In this document: piece by piece, positions 35,738 through 49,376 of the stretch
Layout of the letters: each line of letters starts with the position of its first letter
Numbering within the stretch: position 1 is the first letter of the stretch
Source: Paratinospora sagittata
Lineage: Eukaryota > Streptophyta > Magnoliopsida > Ranunculales > Menispermaceae
Length of the DNA: 64,000 bases
Assembly (NCBI GenBank): GCA_035771175.1
Contig: CM069605.1
Location: 21,902,288 to 21,966,287, forward strand
Direction: 5' to 3'
The notes under the pieces: generated by a model
What the model was told of the DNA's origin: nothing
Databases searched by the model: none
What the model saw: only the letters and a program-made list of their open reading frames with translations
Translations under genes and position numbers: made by a program

Positions 35738-36839
35738 TAAATTGGACTTGGCAGATTTTTGCGTTACCTTTCGGTTAATATAGTTAAACAGATATAGTGC
35801 ACAATAGGTAACAATCAAAATAGAAAAAATATAGGAAAGATAAATGAACACAGAAATGGACATTGAGATTTAGACTGGTACAGTTCTCCTTGAACCTGTT
35901 TCTACTACCTAATCACTGCAATGAAGATTTTGCAATGCACTATTGGCTAGTCAACTTACAGGCGTCACTAGAAGTCGTGTACAAAAGCCAGCACAAGGGC
36001 TTGGTTCAAAGCCTTACACTAACCAACATAAGGGCTTGGTTAGAAAGCCACACACGCTTACCTACACAAGGGCTTGGTTAGAAAGCTATATTCTAGTCTA
36101 CACAAAGGCTTGCCTTGAAAGTCACACTATAACCAACTAACGGGTGTGGTTACGAGATATACTATAGTATGGTATATTCTCGATTGACAAACACGTCAAC
36201 GATACATCAAGAACACGAATGGCGATGAGAAGTGTTCTACAACACTCTCAACAATATTAAGCTTACAATATTGAATGAATTAACATTACTATTCCAACCA
36301 CAATGATTTAAATGATGCAATGTGTTGAAATAATTTTTCTCCATTATGCAATTCATTCAAATATATATGATATGATCTCAAGAATCGAATGTGCACACGT
36401 ATCTAGATATTGATTCTAACAATGATATGTTTAAAGCACAAGAATCAATATATAATGATGATTAAAACTTGACGATTCTAAAAGTGTAAATGATTAAAAT
36501 CAAGAATCAAACAGACCATGTGTTGATTTATGTAATCGATTCAATATTGTTTAACTTTAACACATGAATCGATACCACAAGATATTTATGAAACCACTAA
36601 ACAAGATACTCTGATATGACTATAAAAAAGGGTTTCACAAACACTATTCAAAACGTAATCAATTTTCAAGATATTTGAAATTTTGGTCATTAAGCATAAG
36701 TTGAGTGAATAGATTATCACCTAAGTCACATTCTATGGTGTTGACCATTTTGATCTTAGGCTCAAGGATCGTAAGCCTTAAATGATGAGCATCCGCTCTG
36801 ATACCACTTGCTAGCCCAGTATTATAGTCCAAGAGGGGG
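35738..36839 (-). repeat. Satellite monomer (1102 bp), type a, first of the a/b dimers
   Basis: Type-a proximal part. Primer-site motif perfect at 36795-36806. Counterpart in the second 4.5-kb copy: 40239-41340. Confidence 0.93.
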
Positions 36840-37932
36840 AAAATTGGACTTGACAGATTTTTGCGTTACCTTTCGATTAATATAGTAAAACAGATATAGT
36901 GCACAATAGGTAACAATCAAAATAAAAAAAAATGTAGAAAAGATAAATGGACGCAGAGATTTAGAGTGGTACAGTTCTCCTTGAACATATGTCCGCTACC
37001 TAATCACTGCGATCAAGATTTTGCAATACACTATTGGCTAGTCAACTTACAGGGGTGCTTAGAAGCCGTACACAAAAGGCAGCACAAAAGCTTGGCTTAA
37101 AGCCTTACACTAACCAACATAAGGGCTTGGTTAGAAAGCCACACACGCTTACCTACACAAGGGCTTGGTTAGAAAGAAATATTTTAGCCTACACAAGGGC
37201 TTGCCTAGAAAGTCACACTATAACTAACTTACGGGTGTCGTTACGAGCTATACAATAGTATGGTATATTCCCTATTGACAAACACGTCAACGATACATCA
37301 AGATTACGAATGACGATGAGAAGTGTTCTACAACACTCTCAACAATATTAAGCTTACAATATTGAATGAATTAACACTACTATTCTAACCACCGCTATTT
37401 AAATGATGGCATGTGTTCAAATAATTTTTCTCAAATATGCAATCCATTCAAATATATATGATATGAACTCAAGAATCGAAAGTGCACACGTACCTAGATA
37501 TTGATTATAACAATGATATGTTTAAAGCACAAGAATCAATATATAATGATGATTAAAACTTGACGATTCTAAAATTGTAAATGATTAAAATCAAGAATCA
37601 AACAAACCAAGTGTTGATTTATGTAATCGATTCAAAATAGTTTAACTTTAACACATAAATCGATACAACAAGATATCTATGAAACCACTAAACAAGATAC
37701 TATGATATGACGATCAAAAAGGGTTTCACAAACACTAACCAAAACGCAATCAGTTTTCAGGATATATGAAATTTTGGTCATTAAGCATAAGTGGAGTAAA
37801 TAGGTTATCACCTAAGTCACATTCTATGGTGTTGACAATTTTGATCTTTGGCTCAAGGATGTTAAGCCTTAAATCATGAGCATCTGCTCTGATACCACTT
37901 GCTAGCCCAGTATTATAATCCTAGAGGGGGAG
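36840..37932 (-). repeat. Satellite monomer (1093 bp), type b
   Basis: Type-b markers: GGGGGAAAATTGGACTTGAC, AAATGGACGCAGAGATTTAG, CATATGTCCGCTACC and ACTTACGGGTGTCGTTACG. Primer-site motif perfect at 37886-37897. Counterpart: 41341-42433. Confidence 0.93.
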
Positions 37933-39034
37933 TAAATTGGACTTGGCAGATTTTTACGTTACCTTTCGGTTAATATAGTTAAACAGATATAGTGCACAAT
38001 AGGTAACAATCAAAATAGAAAAAATGTAGGAAAGATAAGTGAACACAGAAATGGACACTGAGATTTAGACTGGTACAGTTCTCCTTGAACCTGTTTCTAC
38101 TACCTAATCACTGCGATGAAGATTTTGCAATGCACTATTGGCGAGTCAACTTACGGGCGACACAAGAAGTCGTGCACAAAAGCCAGCACAAAGGCTTGCG
38201 TCAAAGCCTTACACTAACCAACATAAGGGCTTGGTTAGAAAGCCATACACGCTTACTTACACAAGGGCTTGGTTTGAAAGCCATATTCTAGTCTACACAA
38301 AGGCTTGCCTTGAAAGTCACACTATAACCAACTAACGGGTGTGGTTATGAGATATACTATAGTATGGTATATTCCCGAGTGACAAACACGTCAACGATAC
38401 ATCAAGAATACGAATGACGATGAGAAGTGTTCTACAACACTCTCAACAATATTAAGCTTACAATATTGAATGAATTAACACTACTATTCCAACCACAATG
38501 ATTTAAATGATGCAATGTGTTGAAATAATTTTTCTCCATTATGCAATCCATTCAAATATATATGATATGATCTCAGGAATCGAATGTGCACACGTATCTA
38601 GATATTGATTCTAACAATGATATGTTTAAAGCACAAGAATCAATATATAATGATGATTAAAACTTGACGATTCTAATAGTGTAAATGATTAAAATCAAGA
38701 ATCAAACAAACCATGTGCTGATTTATGTAATCGATTCAAGATAGTTTAACTTTAACACATGAATCGATACCACAAGATATTTATGAAACCACTAAACAAG
38801 ATACTCTGATATGACAATAAAAAAGGGTTTCACAAACACTATTCAAAACGCAACCAATTTTCAAGACATATGAAATTTTGGTCATTAAGCATAAGTTGAG
38901 TGAATAGGTTATCACCTAAGTTACATTCTATGGTGTTGACCATTTCGATCTTAGGCTCAAGGATCGTAAGCCTTATATGATGAGCATCCGCTCTGATACC
39001 ACTTGCTAGCCCAGTATTATAGTCCAAGAGGGGG
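37933..39034 (-). repeat. Satellite monomer (1102 bp), type a
   Basis: Variant GGCGACACAAGAAGTCGTG in the first subrepeat, shared only with 42434-43535. Primer-site motif perfect at 38990-39001. Confidence 0.93.
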
Positions 39035-40238
39035 AAAATTAGACTTGACAGATTTTTGCGTTACCTTTCGATTAATATAGTAAAACAGATATAGTGCACA
39101 ATAGGTAACAATCAAAATAAAAAAAAAATGTAGAAAAGAGAAATGGACGCAGAGATTTAGAGTGGTGCAGTTCTCCTTGAACATATGTCCGCTACCTAAT
39201 CACTGCGATCAAGATTTTGCAATACACTATTGGCTAGTCAACTTACAGGCGTGACTAGATGTCGTACACAAAAGGCAGCACAAAGGCTTGGCTTAAAGCC
39301 TTATACTAACCAACATAAGGGCTTGGTTAGAAAGCCACGCACGCTTACCTACACAAGGGCTTGGTTAGAAAGAAATATTTTAGCCTACACAAGGGCTTGC
39401 CTAGAAAGTCACACTATAACTAACTTACGGGTGTCGTTACGAGCTATAGAATAGTATGGTATATTCCCTATTGACAAACACGTCAACGATACATCAAGAT
39501 TACGAATGACGATGAGAAGTGTTCTACAACACTCTCAACAATATTAAGCTTACAATATTGAATGAATTAACACTACTATTCTAACCACTGCTATTTAAAT
39601 GATGGCATGTGTTCAAATAATTTTTCTCAAATATGCAATCCATTCAAATATATATGATATGAACTCAAGAATCGAAAGTGCACACGAATCTAGATATTGA
39701 TTCTAACAATGATATGTTTAACGCACAAGAATCAATATATAATGATGATTAAAACATGACGATTCTAAAAGTGTAAATGATAAAGATCAAGAATCAAACA
39801 AACCCAGTGTTCATTTTTGAAATCGAATCAATATAGTATAACTCTAACACATGAATCGATACCACAAGATAATTCTAAAAGTGTAAATGATTAAAATTAA
39901 GAAACAAACAAACCAAGTGTTGATTTATGTAATCGATTCAAAATAGTTTAACTTTAACACATAAATCGATACAACAAGATATCTATGAAACCACTAAACA
40001 AGATACTATGATATGACGATCAAAAAGGGTTTCAAAAACACTATCCAAAACGCAATCAATTTTCAGGATATATGAAATTTTGGTCATTAAGCATAAGTGG
40101 AGTAAATAGGTTAGCACCTAAGTCACATTCTAAGGTGTTGACAATTTTGATCTTTGGCTCAAGGATGTTAAGCCTTAAATCATGAGCATCCGCTCTGATA
40201 CCACTTGCTAGCCCAGTATTATAGTCCTAGAGGGGGAG
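39035..40238 (-). repeat. Satellite monomer with internal partial duplication (1204 bp), type b
   Basis: About 110 bp longer than its relatives because the 4.5-kb duplication junction lies inside it at about 39872, out of register: text returns from GATACCACAAGATAATT to CTAAAAGTGTAAATG already passed upstream. Primer-site motif perfect at 40192-40203. Confidence 0.93.
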
Positions 40239-41340
40239 TAAATTGGACTTGGCAGATTTTTGCGTTACCTTTCGGTTAATATAGTTAAACAGATATAGTG
40301 CACAATAGGTAACAATCAAAATAGAAAAAATATAGGAAAGATAAATGAACACAGAAATGGACATTGAGATTTAGACTGGTACAGTTCTCCTTGAACCTGT
40401 TTCTACTACCTAATCACTGCAATGAAGATTTTGCAATGCACTATTGGCTAGTCAACTTACAGGCGTCACTAGAAGTCGTGTACAAAAGCCAGCACAAGGG
40501 CTTGGTTCAAAGCCTTACACTAACCAACATAAGGGCTTGGTTAGAAAGCCACACACGCTTACCTACATAAGGGCTTGGTTAGAAAGCTATATTCTAGTCT
40601 ACACAAAGGCTTGCCTTGAAAGTCACACTATAACCAACTAACAGGTGTGGTTACGAGATATACTATAGTATGGTATATTCTCGATTGACAAACACGTCAA
40701 CGATACATCAAGAACACGAATGGCGATGAGAAGTGTTCTACAACACTCTCAACAATATTAAGCTTACAATATTGAATGAATTAACATTACTATTCCAACC
40801 ACAATGATTTAAATGATGCAATGTGTTGAAATAATTTTTCTCCATTATGCAATTCATTCAAATATATATGATATGATCTCAAGAATCGAATGTGCACACG
40901 TATCTAGATATTGATTCTAACAATGATATGTTTAAAGCACAAGAATCAATATATAATGATGATTAAAACTTGACGATTCTAAAAGTGTAAATGATTAAAA
41001 TCAAGAATCAAACAGACCATGTGTTGATTTATGTAATCGATTCAATATAGTTTAACTTTAACACATGAATCGATACCACAAGATATTTATGAAACCACTA
41101 AACAAGATACTCTGATATGACTATAAAAAAGGGTTTCACAAACACTATTCAAAACGCAATCAATTTTCAAGATATATGAAATTTTGGTCATTAAGCATAA
41201 GTTGAGTGAATAGATTATCACCTAAGTCACATTCTATGGTGTTGACCATTTTGATCTTAGGCTCAAGGATCGTAAGCCTTAAATGATGAGCATCCGCTCT
41301 GATACCACTTGCTAGCCCAGTATTATAGTCCAAGAAGGGG
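40239..41340 (-). repeat. Satellite monomer (1102 bp), type a
   Basis: Second-copy counterpart of 35738-36839, same length, scattered single-base differences. Primer-site motif perfect at 41296-41307. Confidence 0.93.
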
Positions 41341-42433
41341 AAAATTGGACTTGACAGATTTTTGCGTTACCTTTCGATTAATATAGTAAAACAGATATAG
41401 TGCACAATAGGTAACAATCAAAATAAAAAAAAATGTAGAAAAGATAAATGGACGCAGAGATTTAGAGTGGTACAGTTCTCCTTGAACATATGTCCGCTAC
41501 CTAATCACTGCGATCAAGATTTTGCAATACACTATTGGCTAGTCAACTTACAGGCGTGACTAGAAGTCGTACACAAAAGGCAGCACAAAAGCTTGGCTTA
41601 AAGCCTTACACTAACCAACATAAGGGCTTGGTTAGAAAGCCACACACGCTTACCTACACAAGGGCTTGGTTAGAAAGAAATATTTTAGCCTACACAAGGG
41701 CTTGCCTAGAAAGTCACACTATAACTAACTTACGGGTGTCGTTACGAGCTATACAATAGTATGGTATATTCCCTATTGACAAACACGTCAACGATACATC
41801 AAGATTACGAATGACGATGAGAAGTGTTCTACAACACTCTCAACAATATTAAGCTTACAATATTGAATGAATTAACACTACTATTCTAACCACCGCTATT
41901 TAAATGATGGCATGTGTTCAAATAATTGTTCTCAAATATGCAATCCATTCAAATATATATGATATGAACTCAAGAATCGAAAGTGCACACGTACCTAGAT
42001 ATTGATTATAACAATGATATGTTTAAAGCACAAGAATCAATATATAATGATGATTAAAACTTGACGATTCTAAAATTGTAAATGATTAAAATCAAGAATC
42101 AAACAAACCAAGTGTTGATTTATGTAATCGATTCAAAATAGTTTAACTTTAACACATAAATCGATACAACAAGATATCTATGAAACCACTAAACAAGATA
42201 CTATGATATGACGATCAAAAAGGGTTTCACAAACACTAACCAAAACGCAATCAATTTTCAGGATATATGAAATTTTGGTCATTAAGCATAAGTGGAGTAA
42301 ATAGGTTATCACCTAAGTCACATTCTATGGTGTTGACAATTTTGATCTTTGGCTCAAGGATGTTAAGCCTTAAATCATGAGCATCTGCTCTGATACCACT
42401 TGCTAGCCCAGTATTATAATCCTAGAGGGGGAG
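41341..42433 (-). repeat. Satellite monomer (1093 bp), type b
   Basis: Counterpart of 36840-37932, same length. Primer-site motif perfect at 42387-42398, with the shared upstream variant CATCTGCTCT. Confidence 0.93.
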
Positions 42434-43535
42434 TAAATTGGACTTGGCAGATTTTTGCGTTACCTTTCGGTTAATATAGTTAAACAGATATAGTGCACAA
42501 TAGGTAACAATCAAAATAGAAAAAATGTAGGAAAGATAAATGAACACAGAAATGGACACTGAGATTTAGACTGGTACAGTTCTCCTTGAACCTGTTTCTA
42601 CTACCTAATCACTGCGATGAAGATTTTGCAATGCACTATTGGCGAGTCAACTTACGGGCGACACAAGAAGTCGTGTACAAAAGCCAGCACAAAGGCTTGC
42701 GTCAAAGCCTTACACTAACCAACATAAGGGCTTGGTTAGAAAGCCATACACGCTTACTTACACAAGGGCTTGGTTTGAAAGCCATATTCTAGTCTACACA
42801 AAGGCTTGCCTTGAAAGTCACACTATAACCAACTAACGGGTGTGGTTATGAGATATACTATAGTATGGTATATTCCCGAGTGACAAACACGTCAACGATA
42901 CATCAAGAATACGAATGACGATGAGAAGTGTTCTACAACACTCTCAACAATATTAAGCTTACAATATTGAATGAATTAACACTACTATTCCAACCACAAT
43001 GATTTAAATGATGCAATGTGTTGAAATAATTTTTCTCCATTATGCAATCCATTCAAATATATATGATATGATCTCAGGAATCGAATGTGCACACGTATCT
43101 AGATATTGATTCTAACAATGATATGTTTAAAGCACAAGAATCAATATATAATGATGATTAAAACTTGACGATTCTAATAGTGTAAATGATTAAAATCAAG
43201 AATCAAACAAACCATGTGTTGATTTATGTAATCGATTCAAGATAGTTTAACTTTAACACATGAATCGATACCACAAGATATTTATGAAACCACTAAACAA
43301 GATACTCTGATATGACAATAAAAAAGGGTTTCACAAACACTATTCAAAACGCAACCAATTTTCAAGACATATGAAATTTTGGTCATTAAGCATAAGTTGA
43401 GTGAATAGGTTATCACCTAAGTTACATTCTATGGTGTTGACCATTTTGATCTTAGGCTCAAGGATCGTAAGCCTTATATGATGAGCATCCGCTCTGATAC
43501 CACTTGCTAGCCCAGTATTATAGTCCAAGAGGGGG
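42434..43535 (-). repeat. Satellite monomer (1102 bp), type a
   Basis: Counterpart of 37933-39034, same length and private variants. Primer-site motif perfect at 43491-43502. Confidence 0.93.
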
Positions 43536-45016
43536 AAAATTAGACTTGACAGATTTTTGCGTTACCTTTCGATTAATATAGTAAAACAGATATAGTGCAC
43601 AATAGGTAACAATCAAAATAAAAAAAAATGTAGAAAAGAGAAATGGACGCAGAGATTTAGAGTGGTGCAGTTCTCCTTGAACATATGTCCGCTACCTATT
43701 CACTGCGATCAAGATTTTGCAATACACTATTGGCTAGTCAACTTACAGGCGTGACTAGATGTCGTACACAAAAGGCAGCACAAAGGCTTGGCTTAAAGCC
43801 TTATACTAACCAACATAAGGGCTTGGTTAGAAAGCCACGCACGCTTACCTACACAAGGGCTTGGTTAGAAAGAAATATTTTAGCCTACACAAGGGCTTGC
43901 CTAGAAAGTCACACTATAACTAACTTACGGGTGTCGTTATGAGCTATAGAATAGTATGGTATATTCCCTATTGACAAACACGTCAACGATACATCAAGAT
44001 TACGAATGACGATGAGAAGTGTTCTACAACACTCTCAACAATATTAAGCTTACAATATTGAATGAATTAACACTACTATTCTAACCACTGTTATTTAAAT
44101 GATGGCATGTGTTCAAATAATTTTTCTCAAATATGCAATCCATTCAAATATATATGATATGAACTCAAGAATCGAAAGTGCACACGAATCTAGATATTGA
44201 TTCTAACAATGATATGTTTAACGCACAAGAATCAATATATAATGATGATTAAAACATGACGATTCTAAAAGTGTAAATGATAAAGATCAAGAATCAAACA
44301 AACCAAGTGTTCATTTTTGAAATCGAATCAATATAGTATAACTCTAACACATGAATCGATACCACAAGATAATTATGAAACCAGTAAACAAGATACTGTG
44401 ATATGACGATCAAAAAGGGTTTCACAAACACTATTTAAAACAAAATGAATTTTCAAGATATATGAAATTTTGGTCATTAAGCATAAGTGGAGTAAATAGG
44501 TTATCACCTAAGTCACATTCCATGGTGTCGACCATTTTGATCTTTGGCTCAAGGATGTTAAGCCTTAAATCATGAGCATCCGCTCTGATTATAACAATGA
44601 TATGTTTAAAGCACTAGAATCAATATATAATGATGATTAAAACGTGACGATTCTAAAACTGTAAATGATTAAAATCAAGAATCAAACAAACCAAGTGTTG
44701 ATTTATGTAATCGATTCAATATAGTTTAACTTCAACACATAAATCGATACAACAAGATATCTATGAAACCACTAAACAAGATACTATGATATGACGATCA
44801 AAAAGGGTTTCACAAACACTATCCAAAACGCAAATAATTTTCAGGATATATGAAATTTTGGTCATTAAGCATAAGTGGAGTAAATAGGTTATCACCTAAG
44901 TCACATTCTATGGTGTTGACAATTTTGATCTTTGGCTCAAGGATGTGAAGCCTTAAATCATGAGCATCCGCTCTGATACCACTTGCTAGCCCAGTATTAT
45001 AGTCTTAGAGGGGGAG
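43536..45016 (-). repeat. Chimeric long satellite monomer (1481 bp), type b
   Basis: Counterpart of 39035 onward until about 44371. It then continues to GCATCCGCTCTGAT at 44589, where it jumps back to TATAACAATGATATG, repeating about 390 bp of the monomer. Primer-site motif perfect at 44970-44981; a truncated one is at the 44589 junction. Confidence 0.93.
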
Positions 45017-46094
45017 TAAATTGGACTTGGCTGATTTTTGCGTTGCCTTTCGGTTAATATAGTTAAACAGATATAGTGCACAATAGGTAACAATCAAAAT
45101 AGAAACAATGTAGGAAAGATAAATGAACACAGAAATGGACACTGAGATTTAGACTGGTACAGTTCTCCTTGAACCTGTTTCTACAACCTAATCACTGCAA
45201 TGAAGATTTTGCAATGCACTATTGGCTAGTCGTGTACAAAAGCCAGCACAAAGGCTTGGATCAAAGCCTTACACTAACCAACATAAGGGCTTGGTTAGAA
45301 AGCCACACACGCTTACCTACACAAGGGCTTGGTTAGAAAGCCATATTCTAGTCTACACAAAGGCTTGCCTTGAAAGTCACACTATAACCAACTAACGGGT
45401 GTGGTTACGAGATATACTATAGTATGGTATATTCCCGATTGACAAACACGTCAACGATACATCAAGAATACGAAAGGCGATGAGAAGTGTTCTACAACAC
45501 TCTCAACAATATTAAGCTTACAATAGTGAATGAATTAACACTACTATTCCAACCACAATAATTTAAATGATGCAATGTGTTGAAATAATTTTTCTCCATT
45601 ATGCAATCCATTCAAATATATATGATATGATCTCAAGAATCGAATGTGCACACGTATCTAGATATTGATTCTAACAATGATATGTTTAAAGCACAAGAAT
45701 CAATATATAATGATGATTAAAACTTGACGATTCTAAAAGTGTAAATGATTAAAATCAAGAATCAAACAAACCATGTGTTGATTTATGTAATCGATTCAAT
45801 ATAGTTTATCTTTAACACATGAATCGATACCACAAGATATTTATGAAACCACTAAACAAGATACTCTGATATGACGATAGAAAAGGGTTTCACAAACACT
45901 ATTCAAAATGCAATCAATTTTCAAGATATATGAGATTTTGGTCATTAAGCATAAGTTGAGTGAATAGGTTATCACCTAAGTCACATTCTATGGTGTTGAC
46001 CATTTTGATCTTAGGCTCAAGGATCGTAAGCCTTACATGATGAGCATCCGCTCTGATACCACTTGCTAGCCCAGTATTATAGTCCAAGAGGGGG
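45017..46094 (-). repeat. Satellite monomer (1078 bp), type a
   Basis: A deletion of about 25 bp in the first subrepeat (GGCTAGTCGTGTACAAAAGC near 45225) breaks the frame found in other monomers. Primer-site motif perfect at 46050-46061. Confidence 0.92.
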
Positions 46095-47184
46095 AAAATT
46101 GGACTTGACAGATTTTTGCGTTACCTTTCGATTAATATAGTAAAACAGATATAGTGCACAATAGGTAACAATCAAAATAAAAAAAATGTAGAAAAGATAA
46201 ATGGACACAGAGATTTAGAGTGGTACAGTTCTCCGTGAACATATGCCCGCTTCCTAATCGCTGCGATCAAGATTTTGCAATACACTATTGGCTAGTCAAC
46301 TTACAGGCGTGACTAGAAGTCGTACACAAAAGGCAGCACAAAGGCTTGGCTCAAAGCCTTACACTAACAAACATAAGGGCTTGGTTAGAAAGCCACACAC
46401 GCTTACCTACACAAGGGCTTGGTTAGAAAGAAATATTTTAGCCTACATAAGGGCTTCCCTAGAAAGTCACACTATAACTAACTTACGGGTGTCGTTAGGA
46501 GCTATAGAATAGTATGGTATATTCCCTATTGACAAACACGTCAACGATACATCAAGATTACGAATGACGATGAGAAGTGTTCTACAACACTCTCAACAAT
46601 ATTAAGCTTACAATATTGAATGAATTAACACTACTATTCTAACCACCGCTATTTAAATGATGGCATGTGTTCAAATAATTTTTCTCAAATATGCAATCCA
46701 TTCAAATATATATGATATGAACTTAAGAATCGAAAGTGCACACGTATCTAGATATTGATTATAACAATGATATGTTTAAAGCACAAGAATCAATATATAA
46801 TGATGATTAAAACTTGACGATTCTAAAAGTGTAAATGATTAAAATCAAGAATCAAACAAACCAAGTGTTGATTTATGTAATCGATTCAATATAGTTTAAC
46901 TTTAACACATAAATCGATACAACAAGATATCTATGAAACCACTAAACAAGATACTCTGATATGACGATAAAAAATGGTTTCACAAACACTATTCAAAACA
47001 CAATCAATTTTCAAGATATATGAAATTTTGGTCATAAAGAATAAGTTGAGTGAATTGGTTATAACCTAAGTCACATTCTATGGTGTTGACCATTTTGATC
47101 TTAGGCTCAAGGATCTTAAGCCTTAAATCATGGGCATCCGCTCTGATATCACTTGCTAGCCCAGTATTATAGTCTAAGAGGGGA
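46095..47184 (-). repeat. Satellite monomer (1090 bp), type b
   Basis: Primer-site motif at 47140-47151 has one change (GATATC). Confidence 0.92.
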
Positions 47185-48286
47185 GAAATTGGACTTGACA
47201 GATTTTTGCGTTACCTTTCGATTAATATAGTTATTCAGATATAGTGCACAATAGGTAACAATCAAAATAGAAAAAATGTAGGAAAAATAAATGAACACAG
47301 AAATGGACACTGAGATTTAGACTGGTACAATTCTCCTTGAACCTGTTTCTACTACCTAATCACTGCGATCAAGATTTTGCAATTCACTATTGGCTAGTCA
47401 ACTTACGGGCGTGACTAGAAGTCGTGTACAAAAGCCAGCACAAAGGCTTGGTTCAAAGCCTTACACTAACCAACATAAGGGCTTGGTTAGAAAGCCACAC
47501 ACGCTTACCTACACAAGGGCTCGGTTAGAAAGCCATATTTAAGTCTACACAAAGGCTTGCCTTGACAGTCACATTATAACCAACTAACGGGTGTGGTTAC
47601 GAGATATACTATAGTATGGTATATTCCCGATTGACAAACACGTCAACGATACATCAAGAATACGAATGACGATGAGAAGTGTTCTACAACACTCTCAACA
47701 ATATTAAGCTTGCAATATTGAATGAATTAACACTACTACTCCAACCACAATGATTTAAATGATGCAATGTGTTGAAATAATTTTTCTTTATTATGCAATC
47801 CATTCAAATATATATGATATGATCTCAAGAATCGAATGTGCACAGCTATCTAGATATTGATTCTATCAATGATCTGTTTAAAGCACAAGAATCAATATAT
47901 AATGATGATTAAAACTTCACGATTCTAAAAGTGTAAATGATTAATATCAAGAATCAACCAAACCAAGTGTTGATTTATAAAATCGATTCAGTATAGTGTA
48001 ACTTTAACACATGAATCGATACCACAAAATATTTATGAAGCCACAAAACAAGATACTCTGATATGACGATAAAAAAGGGTTTCACAAACACTATTCAAAA
48101 CGCAATCAATTTTCAAGATATATGAAATTTTGGTCATTAAGCATAAGTTGAGTGAATAGGTTATCACCTAAGTCACATTCTAGGGTGTTGACCATTTTGA
48201 TCTTAGGCTCAAGGATCTTAAGCCTTAAATCAGGAGAATCCGCTCTGATACCACTTGCTAGCCCAGTATTATAGTCCAAGAGGGGG
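47185..48286 (-). repeat. Satellite monomer (1102 bp), a/b hybrid
   Basis: Starts with a type-b LTR end (GAAATTGGACTTGACAG) and switches to type a by GAACACAGAAATGGACACTG, which suggests exchange or gene conversion within about 100 bp. Primer-site motif perfect at 48242-48253. Confidence 0.92.
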
Positions 48287-49376
48287 GAAATTGGACTTGA
48301 CAGATTTTTGCGTTACCTTTCGATTAATATAGTTATTCAGATATAGTGCACAATAGGTAATAATCAAAATAAAAAAAATGTAGAAAAGATAAATGGACAC
48401 AGAGATTTAGAGTGGTACAGTTATCCTTGAACATATGTCCGCTACCAAATCACTGCGATCGAGATTTTGCAATACACTATTGGCTAGTCAACTTACAGGC
48501 GTGACTAGAAGTCGTACACAAAAGCCAGCACAAAGGCTTGGCTCAAAGCCTTACACTAACCAACATAAGGGCTTGGCTAGAAAGCCACACACGCTTACCT
48601 ACACAAGGGCTTGGTTAGAAAGAAATATTTTAGCCTACACAAGGGCTTGCCTAGAAAGTCACACTATAACTAACTTACGAGTGTCGTTACGAGCTATACA
48701 ATAGTATGGTATATTCCCTATTGACAAACACGTGTACGATAAATCAAGAATACGAATGATGATGAGAATTGTTCTACAACACTCTCAACAATATTAAGCT
48801 TACAGTATTGAATGAATTAACACTACTATTCCAACCACAGCTATTTAAATGATGGCATGTGTTGAAATAATTTTTCTCAAATATGCAATCCATTCAAATA
48901 TATATGATATGAACTCAAGAATCGAAAGTGCACACGTATCTAGAAATTGATTCTAACAATGATATGTTTAAAGCCCAAGAATCAATATATAATGATGATT
49001 AAAACTTGACGATTCTAAAAGTGTAAATGATTAAAATCAAGAATCAAACAAACCAAGTGTTGATTTATGTAATCGATTCAATAGAGTTTAACTTTAACAC
49101 ATAAATCGATACAACAAGATATCTTTGAAACCACTAAATAAGATACTAATATGACGATCAAGAAGGGTTTCACAAATACTATTCAAAATAAAATCAATTT
49201 TCAGGATATATGAAATTTTGGTCATTAAGCATAAGTGGAGTAAATAGGTTATCACCTAAGGCACATTCTATGGTGTTGACCATTTTGATCTTTGGCTCAA
49301 GGATGTTAAGCCTTAAAACATGAGCATCCGCTCTGATACTACTTGTTAGCCCAGTATTATAGTCCTAGAGGGGGAG
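48287..49376 (-). repeat. Satellite monomer (1090 bp), type b
   Basis: Primer-site motif at 49330-49341 has one change. Subrepeat block otherwise type b (ACTTACGAGTGTCGTTACG). Confidence 0.92.

Larger units (their letters stand above)
35371..39871. repeat. 4.5-kb segmental tandem duplicon, first copy
   Basis: Nearly identical to 39872-44371 at an offset of about 4501 bp, spanning four monomers. Monomer lengths repeat in the same order (1102, 1093, 1102). The boundary triplet is ATT at both ends. Confidence 0.9.
39872..44371. repeat. 4.5-kb segmental tandem duplicon, second copy
   Basis: Starts within ATTCTAAAAGTG, matching 35371, and ends at GATAATT before ATGAAACC. Only scattered single-base differences from the first copy were seen by eye. 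Confidence 0.9.
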
